A stretch of 64,000 bases of DNA from Rotaria macrura (lineage: Eukaryota; Rotifera; Eurotatoria; Philodinida; Philodinidae): contig OENT01000059.1 in the NCBI GenBank assembly GCA_900239685.1, positions 186,001-250,000 of the forward strand, written 5' to 3'. Positions 54,801 through 64,000 of this stretch are shown here, piece by piece. The position numbers were made by a program, and so were the translations under genes. Under the pieces are notes generated by a model. That model made no database searches. It saw nothing but the letters and a program-made list of their open reading frames with translations, and had not been told where the DNA came from. Numbering within the stretch: position 1 is the stretch's first letter; each line of letters starts with the position of its first letter.

Positions 54801-55192
54801 TAACATTATTGTATAATATCAGAGCGAGATCCAGAATTTTAGAAATATGTGATAGGAAGCAATTATAAGTAAAGAATCACTAAAACGGATCATCTAAAGT
54901 TGTGAGCATTCTCATGTTTCACTGGAAAAATTGTAAAAGAAGTCTTTTGAAATCAACATCTACTGGGACTTTTTATTATATCCATAAGTATTTTGGTATA
55001 AATCCCAATGTGGCTTCGCAATACATTCGAGATTCAAATGAGAGTAAGGGTTTAATAAAACATAATCATAACTGATAAATCCTGCACAAATAAATAAATC
55101 CCGTAGAAGATATAAATTCAGTAAGAATAAGTGCTGATAATCCCTTATATATATGGGGCAAAATTGGAATCCCAAAATAGACAAGACATTTG

Positions 55193-56079
55193 TCAGACAA
55201 AATTGAGATTCCAATTTTGACTGGATAAGATTAGGATTTGATTAGAGATAAATTCAAACAATAGAAATAATAATTAACATGAGATTATAAGAACTTTCTT
55301 TTTATTAATGCATATCTTTTTTTCCTAACACATTAAATAATCAAGATACTTTAGTCTATTTATCTATATTGGAACAACCAACACGTTTTGAATGCCATTT
55401 TGTGAAATAAAACATTCCCGTGTTTTTTACATGGATATTGTTTCGTATCGCACTTGCCCTTATCATCTCAAGTGCGACGAGTTCTTGACACACGTACATA
55501 AAGTTTACACGCTTCAATAAATGTAGTGATTTTTAAAGTGTTACTAGCAATTTATTGTTAATCTTCTAGACAAGCTGTTTTTAAATCAACGATTCCCATG
55601 TAAAAAAAAGAATAATCAAAAAATCAATTTTAATCATACGCCTTCAATCAATATTTGTAGCAGTAATAATCACAACAAAATGAGATGATAATCGATTATT
55701 TCAAATATCAAGATTATATTCGATTTTCGAAATTTTTTTAAATCGATAATAATCATGATATTTGAAATAATCGATTGTCATCTCATTTTGTTGTGATTAT
55801 TACAGCTAAAAGTATTGATTAAAGGTGTATGATTAAAATCGATTTTTTGATTATTAAAACTGATTTTTTTTACATATTTTTTTTATATGGGAAGTTCTTC
55901 AACTGAATATGCATTTTGTAATTTACCATATTGGCAAGCCAATTTAAACGTAACTTAGTCACCTTTTCCTTTTTTTTTCAATTCCACTTCACTTCTAGTG
56001 AAGCACATGGTTGTTTGAATTTATCTCTAATCAAATTTTAATTTTGTCTAGTCAAAATTGTAATCTCAACTTTATCTGA
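55193..56079. mobile_element. Non-autonomous inverted-repeat element, about 0.9 kb
   Basis: Left arm 55193-55260 and right arm 56012-56079 are 68-bp imperfect inverted copies, strongest at the inner end where TTTGATTAGAGATAAATTCA is matched without error. The 750 bp between the arms has no coding capacity and contains a second, internal palindromic repeat. No target duplication could be assigned, and the true outer boundaries may lie beyond the arms, because a further short inverted stretch (ATTGGAATCCC/GAGATTCCAAT) lies at about 55164-55215. Confidence 0.65.
55598..55875. repeat. Long palindrome / foldback MITE
   Basis: Two arms of about 135 bp meet near 55735 and run outward to ATGTAAAAAAAA on the left and its complement TTTTTTTTACAT on the right. 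Conserved interior blocks include AATAATCACAACAAAATGAG and AATCGATTATTTCAAATATCA, with scattered mismatches between arms. It lies wholly inside the larger inverted-repeat element at 55193-56079. No protein is encoded. The structure fits a foldback MITE. Confidence 0.85.
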
Positions 56080-57251
56080 AAAACTTCTAGCCTATCTTGA
56101 AATACCGAACAATTTCGCCGCCAACATATTTATATATGTTGATTAGTATGGCCGAACAGATTACATTTTATATAATATGGCGCATCCCATACCTGTCATG
56201 CCTATTTCCTTCCACAGTCGATAAAAAGAAGTCACATGTTCACTGCATGATTTCTAGAATATCGCCATATACACTCTATGAAGAGCAAGTTTATAAGAGA
56301 TTATCCCCAAATTTCTGGCAACTGTATGCAGTCGATTATGATATTTGGATATGAATCTCTAGAGATGTCAGCATGAAGTTCTTTTTACAAATCTAAATTT
56401 GCTTCATTCTTCTGCAAAATAAATACTTGTTCTTCTTTTTCTGAAGTATTGTGACTGATTCGATGTGCTCTCCCGAAAGAAACTTGCTTGAGTAATTAGA
56501 TGATTCTCAGTCAAGGCATATTATATCGAAACTTCTTCCCTTCAATCATTCGTACCATCTGAAGAAGTTTTAGTTTCGAAATTAACTCAATCAACCTTAA
56601 ATCCAACCGTTTGATTTGAAAAATAACACTCAACGACATTTTTACTCTAACGAGATACAGACTTTGTATGAAAAAGGATTTCACTGTTGTGAAAATGAAG
56701 TGTGCGGTGTATTTATGTTACTCATGAACATGAACTCTAAATGCTAAATGAGGCAGGAAATTCAAATTTTGTTAAAATTGTCTTCATCAATGATTTTTAC
56801 TAAAGCTCTTTCATACAAAATCTCTTTCATGGTGCCTGGTTTATAAAAGATTACCATGCAGTTCGTCAGACAATGCATAATAAAAACGGGTTGAATTATC
56901 TAAATGCTTGGTTTTTTAAATTTATTAAATACTATCTTTAATGGCATATTATCGACTTGTTATATTATCAAATGAAAAATGCATTCATCATCAATCTACA
57001 CATAGTTCTATGAAATGTCTTGAATTATATTTTTTCGACAGATAAAATAATATAATCATGCCTTTTGCCATCGACATATAACCCTCACACGAAAAACAAA
57101 ACGTTATCATTGATTGTTTTGGACGGCAAATAAAAACTGAATCATGAAAAAAGGTAAATAATACTGCGCAATTAACAACAGGCTAGCTACCCATACCAAT
57201 AGAACAAGTATAATTGTTAAATTTATAAAAATAAACATTAAATATTAATTA
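56080..57251. other. Intergenic, no gene recognised
   Basis: About 1.2 kb between the inverted-repeat element and the RING gene. An 85-codon open frame at 56097-56354 (+) matches no known family. The part next to 57251 is probably the RING gene 3' UTR. Confidence 0.55.
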
Positions 57252-57637
57252 TCAAATAGTTGGATAGATAATCAAACCGACGAGTAATCCAATAGAGCAG
57301 CCAATCAACAGTGTATCGATGAGATCAGCAGTAGTAAATGGGGATAGTCCGTTCAATGATATATTAGCCATATCTATTCCTTCTTGGTTTGTTTTTTGTA
57401 ACTGCTCACATGCGAGAAGAAGAAGAAAGTGCTTTTCATCTTATCAAATTTTAAACTTACATAATCACTAATTGGCCAACACGCTCGACATTTCGGACAG
57501 GTAAACTTATTGAGCACAAGCAGCCTTCGTATGCATTTTGAACAAAAGTTTTGTCGATGCTTACAAGTAATTAATGTTATATCGGTTGGCTTGTTATCCA
57601 AGCAAACTTCACACATGTTTTCGTGTTGATGATGCAT
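57252..57637 (-). CDS. Small tail-anchored RING-finger protein (2 exons)
   Basis: Exons 57461-57637 and 57252-57404 join to 109 residues. The ATG at 57637 is the first in the frame. Residues about 8-50 form a C3HC4 RING: CEVC, then CKHRQNFCSKC, then CPKC, with normal spacing. The second exon encodes a linker and one hydrophobic stretch, DTLLIGCSIGLLVGLIIYPT, ending at the C-terminus, so the protein looks tail-anchored with the RING in the cytosol. Such proteins are usually E3 ubiquitin ligases of ER, mitochondrial or peroxisomal membranes; the target is unknown. The acceptor reads GAGCAG (57402-57407), a tandem NAGNAG site that could add or drop one Gln. It lies about 320 bp downstream of the otopetrin stop on the same strand. 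I do not recognise a named orthologue. Confidence 0.75.
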
Positions 57638-57954
57638 TCTTTTAAAAATGATATACAAAGGGATTCTTTTAGCAACTAATTATTCAAATCCAACCCGGTG
57701 AAATTCGTTTATGAAACAACTCGATTGGTGACGCTCCTCCATGTTTTTCTTTCTCCGTTCTTCAAAGAGAACACGAAATGAGACTCATAATATTGACTCA
57801 AAGCAAAAAATTGCTTTTAACTGTATGCTATATGATATAAAATGAGGCATGAATTAGTAACAAGTTGATGTTTTTTTCATCCAACCTATGTTTATATTCG
57901 AACCGTGGTACAAGAAAAAAAATTCAGAAAGCACAAAAGAGAGATCGAAGTGTA

Positions 57955-60900
57955 TCATAAACCATGAGGAGCTAATGATTCATAGGCTGATAAAATATAC
58001 ATATTTTCCCAAACATGTGAAAGACACACGGATGCATGAAAACGAAAGAAAATCTGTAGCGGTGTTGCAATAGCAGCTATAATTGACCATGGAATAGTAT
58101 GATAGAAAGCTAATTGAAACGGATTGGCTTCATGTTTGGTTGTTGTTGTTGTTTCTTCGAACCATAGACTAAGATCAATCATTATGAGTAATGTAATGAT
58201 TTCACGTGCAGGATAGTGATGTTTGCTGAATCGATTAAGACGTTTTCGTAATGCGACCAGAATAAAAAAAGCATGAACAGTTGATTCAATAAATTCTAAA
58301 TGTGAAAATAAAATGAAAACTTAACAAATGAATAGAACTATTATCTACCTAAAACAACAATAGCTATTTTAAGATAAGCTATCCATGTTGATTGATTTTT
58401 ATTATTCAGTAATGCAAAAGCACTGAATATAGTATACAAATAAGTTCCCGTTAATGAAACAATAATTAGTACATCGTCGAAACCTAGAACAATGACTCGA
58501 TAAAGATTTGAATAGAGGAGAAAAAATCAATGTTTTCTTTTTTTTTATACGTGTAGTGGTTCGTTTATATTGTAATTTTCGAATTTTCATTAAAGCCCAC
58601 AATGTAGCTGATAAGGAAATACTCAATAAAGATAGATTGACAATTTCAACGATAGCAATACTGTATAAAATTTTTTTCGGAGTTTTTGATATCGATGTAA
58701 ATAGATCATGACTTGATGATGAAGATAATGATGCAGCAGCTACATGATGTGGAGTAGATAATGTTGTTGTTGAAATGACTGCTGCGCGAACATGCATTTT
58801 ATTATGATGAAGATTATCATGATGACCAGTTAATGGAGAGGCAGAATGTAAGTCTTCTCCGATTTTATTTCGAAAGACAGCATAAAGAATAACGGCTATG
58901 ATTGTGCACGAAAATACAATCATTCCAGTAAATAAACCTTTGATCGATGCATGACAGTTAACCATAAAAACATTTTTTGATGATGCTTTATCAGATATTT
59001 TATAGGAAAATGTTTTTCCTATATTTTCCCATATTAGATAGAAAAGCTACAATAGAAGATGAGGGTTATTTCGTCGAACAAAAAGCATCTTAAAATACTT
59101 ACAGTTAAAGACATAAGGCTAAATTCAATTGTACATGGGTATAAAAGAGGTTTAAGTCTCATATATCCTTCACTTATGAAAGCATTCATCAGTCGAGCTT
59201 CTTCTATCGACTGTAGACAATTGTATGGAATGGTTGACGGACGATAGTTTTGATTTAGCGCATGAAGACTATCTTTTTTAAATGAATGAAAAAACAAAGT
59301 ATTATGATATAGAAAAAATTCATATGTATCTACCATTGAGGGGATGACTACCACCAACAACATGAGCTATGGCCATTTCATGAGCACCTATTTCTAATAT
59401 TTGAGATTTCGTTTCAACAACAACCATTCGAAACCTAACAAGACAGTCAAGTACTACTAAATTTTCATTTTTCTTCATAAAAAAATTGAACAGAACATTG
59501 AAATTAAAACAAAAAGCATTTGAATAAAGAAAAATAGATCCAATTCTAGCTGGTTGACAATCATATAAAAAATGAACAATAGCTTTATAAACAGCCCGTT
59601 TTTCTAGCTTTGATTCTCTAAGACTGTATCAAATCATGCTTGGTTTTTGTTTCAGTGCTATTGTATGTAATATCACATTCTATCATACGGTTATGCTCAA
59701 TACCACTATCGCTAATTTATCTATTAATCATGATATATCAAGGTAAATAAAAGTGATGGCACGCAATATTTTAGAAACTTTAATCAAAGACTTATAAGAT
59801 AAATAAATCGAAATCTATAATCCGCTTGTTCGAATTTTACTTTTGACTTTTCAGACCCATATAAGAACTAATGAAAAGTTGTTCATAGATTTGAATTGTT
59901 CGATTTCCTTAACTCTTCATTAAATATTATAAAAGAAAAAAAACTCTTTAATTACTATCAATACCCATTGTCGGGTTGAAAAATCGAGTTATTTTGAATT
60001 TATGCTAAGCAGAAATAGATACCATAGCAATTTCACTTCATCATTCCGATCGATCAAGTTGATGTCGATGAATACCATTGTTTATCTCTCATCGATTTTA
60101 TTTTATCTCTACTATGACTATGCCAAAAATTTTTAATACGACTTTTTCCACACATCGAATGAAATTTGAATCAATTTTGTCATCGGATACTCAGATAGTT
60201 AAGAATACTTGTCGAAGCTATAAATGTTTCTAAAAATCTTTGAATATAAACTTTTCACAGTTCCTTTTTACCTCATCGATATCGCGTACTTATTATAGAA
60301 TTTTCTAAATAGATAGCTTTTAGCATGCATTGAGATTTCTTTTTCAAACACCGTCAAAGGCAAGAATCAATCAAGCAAGCAAGTAAAAATATAATAATGA
60401 GGTTATGCAAAGCCATTAATGATAAAAGACTTTTTAAAACATGTTAAAATCATATGAAATGTGTTATCCTATACAGTGAATCAATAACATACCATACACA
60501 TAGATTAGTAACAACAATGTGAATAACGGCTAATCGAGCGATACTTTCATGGGCACGAATGATTAACTAAAGAAAAAGCGATATAATAATAATTTATGAG
60601 TGAGTTTTTCTAAAGATTTTTTTTTTAGCAATATTCGTTTTAATTCGATGTACATACATTGGAGTGTTTAAAAATAAAGAAAAATTGAATAAAACTAAAT
60701 AATAATCTTGAAGAATCATCCATAACAGCTGTCCATCTTGAACACGAACTATTTTCAAGATTACTTAATATAGATAAACCCGAATGTATAACAGTACCAA
60801 GACAAAAAACTAAAAGATAAAATTCGAAGTCACGTTTACTATTCGATGATTACATTCTCTATCGTTTGCTGTCGACTTGTCTTACTTCCTATTCCAACAC

Positions 60901-62178
60901 GAATGTAAAGACCGCCGGCTGTCGAACGATCATCATAATTGTAACCCATCACACGTTGTACTATACTATCTTTGCGATGTCGTACATACGTTCTCAAATT
61001 ATGTACAGCACCAGGATCTAGTGCGAGTCGTCTAGATAGAACACTTCGTGTCCTATCGTAACGTTTTCTAACAGCACCTGATGATTTCGATGATAAGTCA
61101 TCTAACGATTGTGATTTTCCATTATTATGACGTATACTTTTATTATCATCATCGTCATGATCCTGATTTTGTTGTATGGAATTACTATCATTCTGTTGAG
61201 GATTATTTTCATCGTCATTATCATCAGATGGAAATTCGTCGGAATCATCAAATAATTGTAGATTGAATGGTGGCACAGATTCTGTCTGAGCTACTTGCCC
61301 ATTTGGTGATGTAGCACGACGATTGTTTACCGGTGCGCGAACATAGGTGCTCTTTAATGGTATATCAGTTGCATCTTCTCTATTGATAGATTTAGAATTG
61401 ATATCAAATTTATGTCGGTGACGAACTATGTCGATTATACAAAATATAATCCAAAATATTGATACCCAATATAGATATGTAAAATAAATCTAGAAAAATT
61501 TTCTTTTAAATTTCAAGGAAAATGTTCTTCTTTTTCAAATTTTACCTCAGCTAAATGTCTAATATTTCCCACTTGCTCTATCGGTATGATGGCATGTGAG
61601 ATTGAAAACGCTACACCACCAATAAATGTTACTAATAAGAAGAAACAAATATCAATTGGTTTAGATTAACAAATTTTTCGAATTAAACGATTGATAAATG
61701 ATTTTTAAACAGAATTTCATGCTTACTGTCTCATGGAATATCACAGACTTGTAGAATAGTGAAATCAGAATTTTTCCCAATATTTTGAATCGACTACACC
61801 GTTATCTCAAGAAACATTCTATTTTGACAAAGCTATGTTTAATATACTCTATTGAATTCTATCTGACGATTGAGATTTTTTTCCCGATAGGCTACGATTA
61901 TTCGCAAGTTGATCTTTCTCAACTAAATAATCTACAGATGAAACACTGTCAGATAACGATGAATTTTACAGTAGAAATCTTGAGAAACCATATTGCCGTT
62001 ACACTGTAGTGTTTGAAGTCGATTTTTTTTAGCTCTACAGTTTAATTCAAATTTAACATTTATAAGCTAGCTGACAACAAGGCATTCCTTTTGTCGAATA
62101 TTCATATCAAACTCATACTTACCTAAACCGTAGAGTATGCTGACAATTTTGTAAGCATCTATATTTTCGTCGTTGCTC
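57955..62178 (-). CDS. Otopetrin-family proton channel, N-terminus outside the resolved exons
   Basis: Ten exons with matching phases: 62123-62178, 61546-61631, 60886-61489, 60658-60809, 60493-60566, 59334-59434, 59103-59272, 58551-59046, 58349-58483 and 57955-58295, at least 737 residues. Otopetrin signatures include HIVVTNLCVW, LYPCTIEFSLMSLTLFYLIW, VNCHASIKGLFTGM, FDDVLIIVSLTGTYLY, and near the C-terminus TPLQIFFRFHASVCLSHVW. Otopetrins are dimeric, Zn-sensitive proton-selective channels with 12 helices. Two loops are unusual: exon 60886-61489 carries a long Asp/Asn/Gln-rich stretch (DDSDEFPSDDNDDENNPQQN), and exon 58551-59046 carries a His-rich one (TGHHDNLHHNKMHV). The exon with the start codon was not found in 62.2-64 kb and may lie outside the window. 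A 1.06 kb intron (59435-60492) is the longest. Confidence 0.9.
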
Positions 62179-64000
62179 CTATGCACAAGAGAAGAAAAAT
62201 CGAAGAAATATTACTTATTGTATGGAAGGATAAAAAGAATTTTTTCACAATTTACAGATTAGTCAAACGTAGGCATGCACCAAACCCTGAGAGGTTCAGG
62301 CCCGGACCATGCATAAGTTAACTACAGAGTTACATGAACATAAATCATTTAGAAAAAACTTCACTTTTATTTATTTCTCATCATGCGAGGTAGCTTTCAT
62401 TTGGTGAGTAACCAAATGCATTTAAGAAATCTCAGAAAAAAGCATTATTTTGACCTTCTTCCCTAAGAGAAGGAGTAGCCCAAAATTAATCAAGTTTTTC
62501 CTACTTTAAAAATGTTCTGTTCAGGTTTCTCATTGATTGAGACCTTCTTCTTATTGAAAAATAAATCAAATGTACTCTATCAATCTCTAGATGCACACAC
62601 AGCTCGAAAAGCAAACAATATTTCGAAATTAGCACGATGTCTAACTTTGATGAAACTAATGTCTGCAAAAATTAAGCAACAACTTCTTGCATTACTATTC
62701 ATAAAAGCAGAATATAGTGAGTCACGCGTAGGAGAATTGTTAGGTTTTCATAAAAGAAACTGAAACAAACAAAACGATTGATCTTCATAGAATATTGCCA
62801 AGAATCAATTTTACGCCTCCGCTCTTGAATCGCTAGATTAGAAATGACGCTATGCAGGATAGAACTTAACTAAAGAAAATTCTTTGAAGTTCGATAGAAT
62901 CTAGAATATTTTGACTCAGCTTATTATCAGTCGAAGAGAGGCTTATTACAAAACTGGTGTTCATTAAACAACACGCAAAGTCTGATCATAATAATGACGA
63001 ATCTTGGTATGCGTGAGCTAGATTTTCAGGCTGCAAGTATGCATGGAGAATCGATAGATATTCCATTGAAAATTTAAAAAATACAACATATTAAAAAAAG
63101 GTGGTACCCCTTAGTCACTCTTCTCGCATTAATCACTAGTGGTGTGTTGATCCTTTTTCGGTATTCATTTTGAACGATAGAACTTCTATCACTCAATTTA
63201 CGTAATTTGTGTCTGCTCAATTGTAGTTTACGTAATACCATGGTTGAGGATATGAGCTTGAATTGCAGACAAATACAGTTAACTTTGAATGAGGAAATAG
63301 AATGATTGACAAGAAGATATGGAAAAAAGGTTTAAGTCTTAGATTTCTTACACGATCTCACCGTGTATAAGCCTGCTTAATTTGAATAACTGGAGAAATC
63401 TATATTTATTGAATAAACTATACCGTCTAATCTCACGTCGTTGCAAGCGTCATCCTTCCTTCCATGCTGTACAGAATAGACAGAAAATAGTATTTGAATT
63501 AGAAAAGTCAAAGAAGTGTTCATAATTCGAAATTCAAGCTATCTTAGAATTACTAGCAGCAAAACTGTATGTGCACCATGAAATGTTATCATTCAGTAAA
63601 GTATTCAATTGTTTCACGTTTACAAACAAAATGATCTCGTTTCTCTAAAACTTTACTCGTCTTAGTCACATTTTATTTTATTTTTCGTCTGCATGAAAAT
63701 AATTAGAAGTAACAGTAGATTAGGAAACGATCATGACAAATGCTAAAATACTGTTCAGCGTAGCCATAGTAAATTATATCAAATTGTTACCGCTCTTGCG
63801 TTAGACGGTTTTTGTCTTCTCTGATTTCAACTGATTCATAATGCATGAGAAGCACTTGGATCTGTTGGTTTTACATTCCAGTAAAAATCGTAATTCTATA
63901 GCGATCCTCTGATATGTCTAATTTACCGTAGGTTATTTTTTATTGCGAACGTTCGGCTACTTGATCCACGACGAGATTAAAACAGATTGAGTTAGACCGA
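62179..64000. other. Upstream of otopetrin, no gene recognised
   Basis: Could hold the missing first exon(s) of otopetrin. An 83-codon frame at 62512-62763 (+) has no known match. A short GC-richer block at about 62268-62315 (GCATGCACCAAACC, GGCCCGGACC) looks like the end of an old DNA transposon but has no partner in the window. Confidence 0.5.

Larger units (their letters stand above)
43812..55192. other. Long region without recognisable genes
   Basis: About 11.4 kb. Open frames are short (at most about 89 codons) and match nothing I know. Examples are 45378-45590 (+), 48525-48758 (+), 46769-47014 (-) and 54960-55214 (-). A stretch near 46.55-46.65 kb (+) reads as a Lys/Glu-rich coding-like peptide (EKQIYDNSETQSIENRLKKL) that soon hits stops, so it may be an old pseudogene or chance. 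Simple repeats are (AG)n at 44099-44115 and (TA)n at 45869-45891. A perfect 16-bp palindrome lies at 50922-50937. Confidence 0.5.

Noticed and set aside
62268..62315. GC-richer block resembling a transposon end
   Set aside because: No inverted partner or target duplication could be found in the window.
1..64000. CRISPR arrays, operons, ribosome binding sites and prokaryotic promoters
   Set aside because: Spliced animal genes throughout; regularly spaced repeats at 26.4-26.65 kb are explained by the MULE terminal array.
1..64000. tRNA and rRNA genes
   Set aside because: None was recognised by eye; a tRNA covariance search was not possible here, so a missed one cannot be excluded.

Overview
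This 64 kb window is AT-rich animal nuclear DNA. Its genes are split by many short introns (often 50-70 bp, with GTAAGT-like donors and T-rich acceptors), and it carries an animal gene set: PDS5, PLEKHA5/6/7-like, ZIP8/14-like, YIPF6, PKA catalytic subunit, otopetrin, a double-WAP secreted protein and a small RING protein. Low GC, very short introns, DUF4371/ZMYM1-like hAT elements and FLYWCH-MULE elements together recall a rotifer, probably bdelloid. That assignment is an inference; nothing in the sequence proves it.

Layout. 1-2.1 kb: no gene recognised. 2.1-2.5 kb (-): secreted double-WAP protein. 5.5-13.1 kb (-): PLEKHA5/6/7-like PH-domain protein in many small exons, 5' end unresolved. 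14.4-23.0 kb (-): sister-chromatid cohesion factor PDS5 in about 24 exons, with a one-base frame break in exon 3. 23.55-27.37 kb (+): a decayed hAT transposon that has itself been hit at 24.35-26.65 kb by an apparently intact FLYWCH-MULE with a perfect 8-bp target duplication. 28.2-32.6 kb (-): ZIP8/ZIP14-like metal transporter, complete in 11 exons (501 residues). 35.5-37.5 kb (+): YIPF6, 3 exons (226 residues). 39.4-43.8 kb (-): PKA catalytic subunit, 7 exons (485 residues), with a 138-residue N-terminal extension ahead of the canonical start. 43.8-57.2 kb: about 13 kb with no convincing gene, containing a non-autonomous inverted-repeat element with a long palindrome inside it. 57.25-57.64 kb (-): tail-anchored RING protein. 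57.95-62.18 kb (-): otopetrin proton channel, lacking its N-terminus. 62.2-64 kb: nothing recognised.

The genes are housekeeping or signalling genes (cohesin control, membrane traffic, metal and proton transport, cAMP signalling) with no evident shared pathway. Exon structures were built by reading frames and splice signals by eye. The phases close exactly for the ZIP, YIPF6, PKA, RING and MULE genes and for every otopetrin exon in the window. The most distinctive features are the nested transposons, the asymmetric MULE ends with an expanded GTCGAC array, the extended PKA catalytic subunit and the PDS5 frame break.
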